From Massospora cicadina (lineage: Eukaryota > Entomophthoromycota > Entomophthoromycetes > Entomophthorales > Entomophthoraceae), in contig JAKSZP010013558.1 in assembly GCA_022478985.1 (NCBI GenBank), positions 1 through 64,000 on the forward strand: DNA of 64,000 nt, in the 5' to 3' direction. Positions 48,300 through 57,941 of this stretch are shown in pieces (within the stretch, counting starts at the first letter, position 1; each line of letters opens with the position of its first letter). The notes under the pieces were generated by a model that did no database searches, was not told the origin of the DNA, and was given only the letters and a program-made list of their open reading frames with translations. The position numbers and the translations under genes were made by a program.

Positions 48300-49350
48300 C
48301 TGTGAAAAAGATGCTAGCTTGTCACTCCTGCAATACTAAAATGGTAAGTGGGAAGTTTTACAAAAAAAGATGTGAACTGGTTGCCCTATCTCCATCCATC
48401 AGAATGAGTACTAGTGGTTAGAGATTCTCACACTATCCTGGAGCATGGGGAGTATGAAAAACATATGAATGGATTATAGAATGCTACTATTAGGAGGGCA
48501 TCATGAAGACCATAACATAAGTTCTGGATGCCTGTTTAACCTGTAAAAAGCAGTCTAGCTTCAAGACTTTGTATTGATACCAACCTACCACCCCTCAACA
48601 GCCTTTCCACATGGTAAGTCTAGATGTGGTGGGACCTCTACCCCAGACTACTGGGGGAAATTAATATATCCTAGTAGGTATTGATAATTTTATCAAATGG
48701 GTCAAAGCTGTGACTCTTTCTGCTCATACTGCAAAGGCTACCACCACGTTTCTCCATCAGCATATTTTTACCCGCCATGGATGTCCTCAAATCCTTCTTT
48801 GAAACAATGGGAAGAACTTTACTTTGAGAATGATAAAGATCCTAGCTACCTCAATTGGGGCCCAACAGCTCTTTTCTGCCCCTAAAACCCTTCTACAAAT
48901 ATTACAGTAGAAAGAGTTAATGAACCCAGGTCTCAGTACTACAAAAGATGGCCATTTTAGATCCTCTTCATTAGAATCATTACTTACACAGTGCCCTCAT
49001 GGCCTACCATATTAGCTACCACTGGATCCTCAAAATGGCTCCTTTTTGAGTGATGTATGGTTGAAAACCTGGAATGCCAGTCTTGTTAGCCAAAGATATT
49101 TTCACTGCTAGAACTGAACCTGAGTAAGCCATGAAAAAGTTGGCTCAGAACCTAATCCAGTTACAATCAGAGGCTATGCCCAATTTGGAAAAGACTGTCA
49201 CTAAAGAGAGCCAAGCTAAAAATGAGCTCTGGGCCCCTCTTTACTCCTTCCAAGTATCAGACTTGGTGTTATATTACCACAATTGTATAACTCCTAGAAG
49301 TGAGAAGCTTGGGTCTATTTGGGAAGGCCCTTTTGTAGTCACTTATAAGT
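48300..49350 (+). pseudogene. Integrase of gypsy D
   Basis: CLTCKKQSSFKTLY (48,535) is the CC half of the zinc module. Core: HMVSLDVVGPLPQTTGGN (48,607, first Asp), VGIDNFIKWVKAVTLS (48,675), then degraded text. The C-terminal block is LYSFQVSDLVLYYH, then KLGSIWEGPFVV (49,235-49,340), the GPF-type DNA-binding tail. No chromodomain is seen before the 3' LTR, unlike element A. Confidence 0.8.
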
Positions 49351-49444
49351 GAAAAATGTGTACTCTATTAAGTCCCTAGCTACTGAAGTTACTGTCAAAG
49401 GATTCCATGGCCTGTTCTTGCACCATTATTCTCACCCTAACACC

Positions 49445-49457
49445 TTGAAGGGGATAA
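49445..49457 (+). other. Polypurine tract of gypsy D
   Basis: TTGAAGGGGATAA immediately before the 3' LTR start TGTTAG. Confidence 0.75.
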
Positions 49458-50196
49458 TGTTAGTTAATTACATGTTTGATATATTGATAAGAGTGTATTG
49501 GAGTTAAATAAGTCCAATATCGCCCCAAAAACCCTGATCAATTCTTGCTGGAAATACTTGAATTGGGGTGATGCTATTCCTGTCACTTCTCAGCCAAATT
49601 GTTTAATTATCAATAATAGGATTACACTTCACCTGCAGAGAAATATGAGAAGTCATGCTGAGGTTCTTCCTCAGCTCCTCTACAGCTCAGTTCAAACATC
49701 AAAGTGGAGACTACCATCTTTTATGGCTTAGAGGGGGTCCCACAAGATATAAATATTTTTCCCTGTGGTGATTGGCTTGAATACTAAGTCCCTTCCTCTC
49801 AGGTATATCTTTCCCGCTATCAACTCTCCTTCAGCCATTAAGTTGAAGCAAAAAGAACCTTGAGAGCTCCAATAGGTGAAACCCCATATTTCCTAATTAG
49901 GCTCAAAGTTAATAATAAATTCCTATATCCTATACTTTGAGCCTCAAAGTGATCTAAATACTAAGCAGTGAAATATTGAAAAGGTTTGTTTTTGATCATA
50001 TTGCCACAACTAATAAAACACATATAAACCCCCATCTTTCAAGTATTTAGTACAGATTTTCATATATTATTTGTGGTAAAAATCTCCCAAAATTAGGTTA
50101 CCCCTGCAGTTGAGAATAGTCCTTCTCCTGCAATAAAATTGTTACAATCCTGGGCTGAAAAGCACCCGCAAGCATAAAACCACCTGGATTCTAACA
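49458..50196 (+). repeat. 3' LTR of gypsy D
   Basis: TGTTAGTTAATTACATG to TGGATTCTAACA. Ends at the GAAGT duplication. Confidence 0.93.
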
Positions 50197-50331
50197 GAAG
50201 TGACACATCTGGTCAAGCTCATATAATCATCCATATTGGTAGGGCTGTTATTGCTAGGATCAATCATGTAAAGATACATCTTCACCAGGTAGCTTCAGAA
50301 AGGACCTGGCAGAGAGCACTTGTATTGAGTT

Positions 50332-50945
50332 TGTTATAAATTAAGGGCTGGATCCTCCAAAGGCTATATAATTATTAGTTGCTTTAACTTCAGCGGAATC
50401 TTCTATTAGGTTTTAGATCTCTAGAGAAAATCTCATGTTGGAAAAGATATCTTTTTAAGGCCAATCTCTGCTAGAATGCAGGTAATAACTCTATTCAACG
50501 CTAGGCAATATCTAAAACTAGGCAAAAAATTGAGGTTACAAATGAGTATATCTTTATTTGTTAAAATTTAGGGATATTTATAACTTTAGCAAAAGTTTGG
50601 GATCATGTAGTTTATACTTTAGTAGAAGCTTGGGATCAAGTAGGGCACACTAATTTCTAAATGACACATTCTTTCCTGAATGATGCAGTGGAATAGGGAG
50701 GCTTCCAATAGACATGACTTTCCTGCTCAATATGGCAGTTTTAAGAGATCTCCAAATGACAAGTTCTTTCTCAGATAATCTGGTAGATTTAAGAGGGATT
50801 TAGAATTTTAGTTGATCATTTAGGTAATCATTGTTAGTAGCAGTTTCAGTAGCATCTGTGGTGGTGGCACTCCAATGATTGAGTTTTGTATTATCTCATT
50901 TTTAAACTTTTTTCTGATCTAGTGTGAATCCCATCATTCCTAATA
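50332..50945 (-). repeat. 5' LTR of gypsy C
   Basis: Partner of 34,331-34,936. On the element strand it ends TTTATAACA at 50,332. The outer end (CTAATA, about 50,945) is decayed from the CTGACA of the other copy. No TGG primer-binding site follows it on the minus strand. Confidence 0.78.
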
Positions 50946-51937
50946 ATATATTTTTGCTACGGATAAAAAATACATCAAACTAATTAAATAATGAAGCATA
51001 TATTTTATTTAGCTTTGCTTAAGTTAGATAAATTGAGAAATATATTTTTACATAAAAATCGTAAATAAACAGATATGAAAGGCTTCTAATCATCAATTAT
51101 TGCAAAGGAGAAAGCAGAGATTAGGACGCTTTTTAAAGGCAGCACCAGCTCAAGCAATCCAGGCTAGCAATGATTGGGACTGGTGCATTGGCCAGGTAAG
51201 GCTTGAACTGGGCAATCAGGAGGCTTTTTGAAAATTGCGAGGATCTGCATTTTAAAAGTAGTCTAAAACTTAAGTAAAGAAACTTACTATCTGTAATATA
51301 TGCTCATATAAATGATCCTAATCTGTCTTTTTTGTTATCGTAATTTTATTATTTATAGGTAACTGAGTTAAGCCAACCTTGGGACAAATAAGTTTACGAA
51401 AGAGTTTCCATTAGCATGCATATAAAGGACAAGTTTCAGGGAGATTCAGACCCAGATGCATAGCGTGGTATTAGCATTGAGCCCTAACTAGCTTAACCAT
51501 CTTTCTTTTTGACATTTTGTCATGATAAAAAATAATTGTGGTTTTAGTAAAACATGGTTTTTGGGTGTAGATTTATACTGAACCATAAATTTTAAAAGCC
51601 TTTTAGAGTTAAAAGAATCTCATCCGTAATTTTAGTATTTATCATACTAAATAATAATGCAAATTAACTTTGTTTCCTAAACTATAAAATACTTATGAAA
51701 TCCTATTAAAATTAATTCTATTACCAGAAAGAATATTTTAAATGCGGTAAGCTATAAGGCAGAAATTGAAATTTTGATCTTTATAATAAGCAGCAAAAGC
51801 TTTTGCAACTCTAATCCATTTTGAAGAACTTTATAATTGCGGAATTTTTTTTAAAATAAACACCACTTGGCATACATGAAGAGCTGTTTCTTATAGTAAA
51901 GCAAATATATGCAGCAAAAAGATACTGTATCGCAAAC
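50946..51937. other. AT-rich flank downstream of the UCH gene
   Basis: No coding frame, no repeat match and no RNA gene recognised. This is the 3' flank of the minus-strand gene at 51,938. Confidence 0.6.
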
Positions 51938-52774
51938 CTAGTCGGACTTTTTTACTAATGCCATGATATTAAATTCTGATTCACCTTTCATATTTTCAAT
52001 CACGTTTTCAAGATATTTAGCGCTTGATGTCAAAAGTTCTAGTTTTGAAGGACAATCACCCACCGTTTTAGGGTACGGATGACGACCATCTAATTCAACA
52101 AGGTCACCATTGATGGAAACAAAAGTTGTAAAGTGAAGGTTTAGCTCAGACTCCTCTGAAACGGGGGCTGTTTGACCTTGCTCAGCAAATTCAGCGTGGC
52201 ACGTTGCTAAGCCTGAGTCTTGCTCTAGCTTCTTTGCCCGTTCCTCGGGACTTAACGATTCGAGTTCCCTGTATAGATTCCTCAAAATACCTTCACCTAA
52301 AACCGCAAAAGTAAAGACAAACCCCAAAAAGACATAAACAACTAACTCTAACTTTTAAATAATGTCATACCTAAATCTATGCAGTCGAGATTGTTTAAGA
52401 CAGCATAAAACCGCCATTGTTCCACAAGCATTTTTTATCGTTTGTTTGATAAAAAATGCATCTTTTTTGTCGAGAGAAGAATCATATGGTGCTTCTAAAA
52501 GCTTTTTTCGTTCATATTCATGCTAAAGGAAAAGTTGAAACTCCAAATGTGGATCAAGAAGTACCTGAGGCGTCAAAGGGAAAAGGAATATAACGGCAAC
52601 GCATGGCTGGGGTATAAAGGTAAGAAACTCCTCGTCCAAAGAAAAAACATCAACTAATTGAAATTCTTCTGGTACACCAAGGCTAGCCATATATTTACTA
52701 AGAGCTTCTGAATTTGATTCAAGTGGCTTCCAAGCAATTTTTTCTTCGTGTTTGGTCTCCATTAAATTATACAT
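51938..52774 (-). CDS. Ubiquitin C-terminal hydrolase, UCH (peptidase C12)
   Basis: UCH enzymes cut small adducts from the C terminus of ubiquitin. Exon 1 (52,774-52,565) gives AWKPLESNSEAL and FQLVDVFSLDEE, the family N terminus. Intron 1 (52,564-52,523, 42 nt) is GTACTT...CTTTAG. Exon 2 (52,522-52,371) gives FIKQTIKNACGTMAVL: the oxyanion Gln and catalytic Cys. Exon 3 (about 52,296-51,938) gives SLSPEERAKKLEQ, ELNLHFTTF (catalytic His) and VELDGRHPYP (catalytic Asp), and ends with a stop at 51,938. Length (about 240 aa) and the Cys-His spacing (about 72) fit UCHL3/Yuh1-type enzymes. The obvious intron 2 (52,370-52,297, GTATGA...TTTTAG) does not keep frame (exons total 721 nt), so either another junction is used or the gene is damaged. 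A second ATG at 52,762 is possible. The TATA-like TTTATATAAT is at about 52,790. Confidence 0.88.
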
Positions 52775-52799
52775 AAGATCTATTATATAAAAGTTAAGT

Positions 52800-53385
52800 G
52801 ACCAGCTTTTAAACCAAGAAGCTCATTTAAAGTAAATGAAACTAAAAAAACTAATATAATCTACTCTTTAAAACTTCTTTAATTGTAAAAAACATCAAAC
52901 AAACATAACTACGTCTCTATATTCAGCTTTAGATGTTATTTGCAACTGAAATAGTTCTGTTAAAAAATTACCGCTAATCTATACCACTTTATTGAGAAAA
53001 ATCACGTTGGATCGTTGGATCGTTGGATTAACTTTTAATATATGAACTTTAGTTTTAGAACTAAAAAGATAAGAAAGCTATTTTTATGAAGTTAACTTAG
53101 AATATTCAAAACCCTCGTAGAGAGACAATATTTCAGGAATAACTGAAACAAAAGTTGAAAACCTTAAAAATTATATATAATATTGAGACTTTTATAAAAC
53201 TTTTTGTTGCAATACCTGATTTAAATTTAGAAGATGAACAAATTAGTTATTAAATAAAAACCGAGCGTTTAAGCTAATTGAATTTTTTAGGCTTCCAAGT
53301 CACATTTATATAAATTAAATAAAAATTGATTATCAGTCTTCTAACTATAAGCCAATACAAATTAAATTAGTCTTATGTTCGGTGA
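52800..53385. other. AT-rich upstream region of the UCH gene
   Basis: No gene seen. It contains a short direct repeat, GTTGGATC three times in a row near 53,007-53,030. Confidence 0.55.
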
Positions 53386-53390
53386 ATTAA

Positions 53391-53499
53391 GGGTTTAACA
53401 CGTTCGTCGCCACGTCACCCAAATAAGGTGACAGATATCTTTCCGTGGGGCCCTGTCACCCCCATATTTGGATGATGGGGCGACGAATGTGTTGAACGA
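53391..53499. repeat. ~105-bp imperfect palindrome (hairpin)
   Basis: Left arm 53,394-53,440 and right arm 53,451-53,496 are complementary: AACACGTTCGTCGCC pairs with GGCGACGAATGTGTT, and an inner GGTGACAG pairs with CTGTCACC. TTAA (53,387-53,390) precedes it. Long arms with GTCACC text resemble termini of cut-and-paste transposons that target TTAA, but no transposase is present. A related end, GAACGTGTTGAAA, lies at 54,079-54,091. Confidence 0.8.
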
Positions 53500-53630
53500 T
53501 TCGTAGGTTTAGCATCGCTAATAGCATTTTTAAATGTGATGTCATTAATTAAAAATAGTGGTAAAAACCCTACCCAAAACACCATCGGAGCTCAGAAGGT
53601 GTACTAAGTGAAAGATATACAAAACGAAGT

Positions 53631-53827
53631 TCCTAGCTGCATGGGTAGAGGACGATCCTAGCTGCATGGGTAGAGGACGATCCTAGCTGCATGGGTAGAG
53701 GACGATCCTAGCTGCATGGGTAGAGGACGATCCTAGCTGCATGGGTAGAGGACGATCCTAGCTGCATGGGTAGAGGATGATCCTAGCTGCATGGGTAGAG
53801 GACGATCCTAGATGCGTGGGTAGAGGA
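53631..53827. repeat. 25-bp minisatellite, 8 copies
   Basis: Unit TCCTAGCTGCATGGGTAGAG plus GACGA, starting at 53,631, 53,656, 53,681, 53,706, 53,731, 53,756, 53,781 and 53,806. Six units are essentially identical; the sixth ends in GATGA and the last has GATGCGTGGG. There are no unique spacers. Confidence 0.95.
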
Positions 53828-54109
53828 TATAAATAAAAATATTAGAAATATCCATATTATACTATACTTTTTAAATATTTATATTTATGATAAAATATTA
53901 TATTATATTATGGTGTATTATGGTATTCGTTAACAGTCCAAACATATTTGTGGTGATTTTAGATAATTGGGGTAATAGGTTGATTTTTTTATATTTTTTC
54001 TTGCTTCGTGGCATTTGACAATTTGTCAACAGTCACCTTTGGGCCCCGTAAGAAACTCAACTGAATCACGCTGGGCAATGAACGTGTTGAAATCTATCTA
54101 AACACAAGC

Positions 54110-54960
54110 GGAGTTACCCGGCGTTGCTCGGGTTTATTTATGAGCTCACATTAACAGTCTAATGGTTGTGCCAGCACTACGCTTGAGCCACTCGTACTAA
54201 CAGCTCCGCTGTTGCCCTCGTGGCTGGTGAGCTGGTTATCCTAATCTACTTAAGCTATAATAATCTACCTAAACCTTTAACGTTGATTTTTATTTAGTTT
54301 CGGGTGAGCAATTTGGGGAAATATTAATAATATTCACCAATTCTCACCCCTCGCTTAAATAGATTGAACTTATCAGCCTCAATTAGATTCAGTTGAGCAA
54401 TTTGATGAATTATTCGATATATTCACCAATTCTCACCTACTCACCCAAATAGATTGAATCTATCATACTCGATAGTTTTAGATTCGATCTTATTTGCCAA
54501 TTCTCACCTACTCACCCAAATTAGATTGAACCTATCAGACTCAAAGGTTTCAGATGTCAGTCAGTATGTCAACCAGTCAGAGAATGTATTATTAACCGAC
54601 TTTAAAACAAAGTTCTCAATTCGACCTGTATGTTTTTTCCATGTTTGTTCACGCATAGCTCTGAAAATACTGGACCAATTTGGATGATCATCTTCAAAAA
54701 TAAAGGATGCTCCATCTTAGGTCCCATTTTACTTTTGTAAGTATTGGTCCAGTATCTGACCATTAATCTATTAAGTATTTTAAAATGTATCAGAAGCGAT
54801 GGATAATTGTGGGACCAATACACCTTTGGATAAACTTAATTCTGGCATCAGTGAAGCGATAGCTTCAAAGCAACTTTTGATATGATATATGTCCTATGGC
54901 TGGGGTATGTTCAAAATCCAGGCAGTATGAGATCATAGCGGGATGAGGTTAAATCATTAT
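54110..54960. repeat. Repeat-like block with GTTACCCGGCGTTGCTCGGG and short tandem blocks
   Basis: A GC-rich motif GTTACCCGGCGTTGCTCGGG (about 54,114) sits in AT-rich DNA. It contains CCCGG/CCGGGT-type dyads. After it, CCAATTCTCACC recurs near 54,337, 54,425 and 54,498, each followed by ACTC or CGCT then AAATAGATTGAA and TATCA. The text CTCTGAAAATACTGGACCAATTTGGATGAT (54,658 onward) resembles high-copy repeats of other eukaryotes as far as I recall. I see no gene. Confidence 0.5.
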
Positions 54961-54976
54961 ATATGGATATCGTTTT

Positions 54977-55385
54977 GCATAATTTTGACCAATAAAATCA
55001 ACTAAATTTGATAAACTGATTTATTTTAGATGGCGAACAGTAAATTTAGCATAAATTGACCAATAAAATAACTAAATTTAATAAAATTAATTACTGTAGA
55101 TGACGATCAGTAAAGTTAGCATATGTTGACTAATAAAATCACCTAAATTTATTAAAATGAATTATTGTAGATGACGAACAGTAAATTTAGCATATGTTGA
55201 CTAATAAAATCACCTAAATTTATTAAAATGAATTATTGTAGATGGCGAACAGTAAATTTAGCCTATGTTTACCAATAAAATTAACTAAATTTAATAAAAT
55301 TAATTACTGTAGATAGCAATTAGTAAAGTTAGCATATGTTGAATAATAAAATAAACTAAATTTGATAAAATGAATAATTAGTATA
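54977..55385. repeat. 71-bp satellite-like tandem repeat, ~5.7 copies
   Basis: The unit contains GCATATGTTGACTAATAAAA, ACCTAAATTTATTAAAATGA and GATGGCGAACAGTAAATTTA. Unit starts at about 54,977, 55,049, 55,119, 55,190, 55,261 and 55,332 give a period of 70-72. The third and fourth units are nearly identical and the outer ones more diverged. Confidence 0.9.
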
Positions 55386-55554
55386 TTTGTTTGTAAGATA
55401 CTAAGTATAATATATATACAATGAGTTTTATTTTTATAGAGAAATAGTAAGGGGTCAAAAAGGATATATATGGATAGTAGTTTTTAATAAAAGTAGGAAA
55501 AAGAGCCACTTAAAAAATGCACTAATTTTTTGGGGGGAAAGAACTGGGGGCAAA

Positions 55555-55904
55555 GTTTTTTTGGGAAAAAAGAACCTCCTTTAAAAAGCTCTAAAAAGTA
55601 TGAAATAATCGAGAAATTATGAATCCTCAATAAAACCCTTTCTGAAGTTGGCACCATCTTCCAACCTAACTTATAGAATTTTTCTCACAAATACAAATTA
55701 AAGCTTATATTGGATTGGGTCCAAGTGTAAACTATAAGTAACTTAGAATATACAGTGCTGAGTATATATATTATAAATGCCTATTATAAGTCAGTTCAAA
55801 ATATGGTGGCAGCTTCAAAAAGGATTTTATTGAGGATTCATAATACCTCTATTATTTTATACTTTTTAGAGCTTTTTTAAAGGAGGTTCTTTTTTCCCAA
55901 AAAA
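55555..55904. mobile_element. 350-bp fold-back (MITE-like) element
   Basis: Ends are inverted repeats: TTTTTTGGGAAAAAAGAACC on the left and its complement on the right. The arms extend over about 100 bp (AAAAAGCTCTAAAAAGTATG, ATGAATCCTCAATAAAA pair with the text at 55,830-55,880). The loop holds ATATTGGATTGGGTCCAAGT. No coding potential. A partial relative lies at 57,690-57,880. Confidence 0.8.
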
Positions 55905-57689
55905 TTATTAAGTAGATAGCTCATCATGACTAACTGAATCATCACAATACCGTAAAACCCTCAGAAGCTAATACTCTAACACTATATAGTCTTTTTTGTT
56001 CATAAGTGCTCACTAAGAACCATTTAAAAGGTTTTAACTTTTTATATGCAACTTTTTTATTCCAAAGTTATTACCTTGATAAATTCTATTTGATTAAAAA
56101 AGTTTGTGATTTATCTTTTTTGGAATCTAAACTGTTCCATTTTTGTATACTCCATAAAATTAATTTAATTTAAATAATTTAGAGAACAAAAGGCTATTAG
56201 ATCGGTGTATCTGCCTTTAGATTGGGACCATCTAGTGTTAAAAAAGAGAACAAAAGGCTATTCTGGGCCTTTTAGCCTTGCATTTTTGAAATTTTTTCGG
56301 CTTACACCTTTAACACTGTGATATTTCTTGAAGTTGACACACCTTAACAAACTATCAAATTAGCCAATCACTTACTACTTACTAAAACGATTAACTTGAT
56401 AATTAACCAAATGACCACCAACCGTTGGTAAACCCATTTAAACTATCGAATCACCCAATATCAAACTCCTCAGCCATAGCAATAAACTGATTACCATTGA
56501 AAAAATATAACAATTTTACTCCTGGCATATAAAACTTTTTATTTTACTATGAAAATTTTAATATGGTAGAATATTGTATTATCATCTGATCTTAGTAACT
56601 GTGCAATATTTCATTAATAGGTTATGCCAGGAAGTGTGTTAAATGAAGGATAAAAGTTTTCAAGATAAACAGGATTGTGAGTTAAAGTAAAGCAAGTAAC
56701 AACAATAAATGGGAATGAAGGAAGTGGAAATCTCAACTGAATCTAACCTGTCCATTGATGGGAATGCCATATAAATCAATAAATTCTAAAAATGAAGTTT
56801 ATTATTTTACTATTCTAATTAATAGATTTGTGATTGATTTCAAGTTTATCTATCTATAATGATAAAAGAAAGTGTTTGTGTGTGTGCACAATGCCCAGAC
56901 AAAACTAAAGCATGTAGTTTTAAAAAATTTTAACAATGGTGGCCTGGAGGAGATCCATGTGCACCTCTAAGCCAGATTTTTAATTTTCATAGTAAACTAA
57001 AAAGGTTTATATGTAAGAAGTGAAAATTGTATATGTTTTTAATGGTAATTTGTATATTGTTATAGCTGAGCAGTTAGTATTTGGTTGAAATAGATTAAAT
57101 GGGTTTTCAAAGTATTGGAAATTTTGGTTAATCTCTGTCTCTATATAAACATAAATCATTGTGTGTATGTGTATATGTATGTATATATGAGACATATTGT
57201 TTCATTAACAAATGAGAGAATATTACCAAACTTGTCACAATTACTCTATAAATTTTTTGAATGGTAATAAGTATTTCTTAAAAAAGGATTATAGTAATTT
57301 TAGTAAAAGTTAAATAAGATCTAAAAATATAAGATTGTAATAGTTCATCATATTTCATTTCAGCTGAGCGCTTTAATGTTAATGATTTAATTTGTTGGAT
57401 AAATAGGTTTTGATAAGCAGTTGGTAGTTTTTTATTTTATAAGTTCAAAAATTCGTTTTGGCTAAGAGTTTGGTGGTTTTTGGTTGATTTGATGGGCTCA
57501 ATGGTTTTAGGCAAATGGTTTATATTTTTTTGTTAGTTTAATATTTCAATTAGTTTTGGCTATATAGTTAAATTTAGTTAATTCAATAAGTTAAATTGAT
57601 TTTGGCCTAGTGGTTGGTGGTTGAATAATTCAATAGGTTTGTACATTTCTAAACTTATTGATAGCTATCTACATATATATATAAATTGA
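55905..57689. other. AT-rich region, no gene seen
   Basis: Long AT-rich stretch with simple-sequence patches (TGTGTGTGTG near 56,875, TATGTATGTATATATG near 57,174). I find no domain-bearing frame, RNA gene or clear transposon. Confidence 0.6.
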
Positions 57690-57885
57690 AAAAAAGAACT
57701 AACTTCATAAAATGCACTAAAAAGTATGAAAAATTGATAAAAAGTATAAATAATCAATAAAAACCTTTTAAAGTCAGCACCATATTTCAAAATGGCTTAT
57801 AATTTTTTTCATAAATACAAATTAGTTCTTATATTGGATTGGGTCCAAGTGTAAACTGTAAGCAACTAAGGACACACATTGCTGA
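57690..57885. mobile_element. Partial relative of the fold-back element
   Basis: Shares with 55,510-55,760 the blocks AAATGCACTAA, CTAAAAAGTATGAAA, GTCAGCACCAT/GTTGGCACCAT, CATAAATACAAATTA and ATATTGGATTGGGTCCAAGTG. It lacks the right inverted arm. Confidence 0.75.
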
Positions 57886-57941
57886 GTACATAAAATAAAT
57901 GGCTATATATATCTTATATATAAAAGTTAAAATTTAATCAA

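Larger units (their letters stand above)
43814..50196 (+). mobile_element. Complete Ty3/gypsy element D, inserted in gypsy C
   Basis: LTRs 43,814-44,542 and 49,458-50,196 (729 and 739 bp) are flanked by a perfect 5-bp duplication GAAGT (43,809-43,813 and 50,197-50,201). Internally on the plus strand: primer-binding site, gag region, protease, RT, RNase H, integrase, purine tract. Stops in every domain mean it is dead, but its structure is complete. It runs opposite to its host element C. Confidence 0.94.
34331..50945 (-). mobile_element. Old Ty3/gypsy element C, hosting three insertions
   Basis: Two related LTRs (34,331-34,936 and 50,332-50,945) enclose gag, protease, RT/RNase H and integrase remnants on the minus strand. 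The body is cut by S3 (36,670-37,891), S2 (38,120-39,551) and the complete element D (43,814-50,196). Removing these leaves about 8.2 kb, similar to B's length without S1 (about 7.3 kb). A GAGGGAGG purine tract lies before the 34,936 LTR end, matching a minus-strand element. No clear target duplication remains, and stops occur every few dozen codons, so it is the oldest large layer in this half. Confidence 0.8.

Noticed and set aside
53631..53827. CRISPR-like array
   Set aside because: The repeats are directly adjacent, with no unique spacers, in eukaryotic DNA. It is a minisatellite.
54454..54687. 77-codon frame in the AT-rich gene island
   Set aside because: It overlaps the short tandem blocks and shows no domain. 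It is probably chance.
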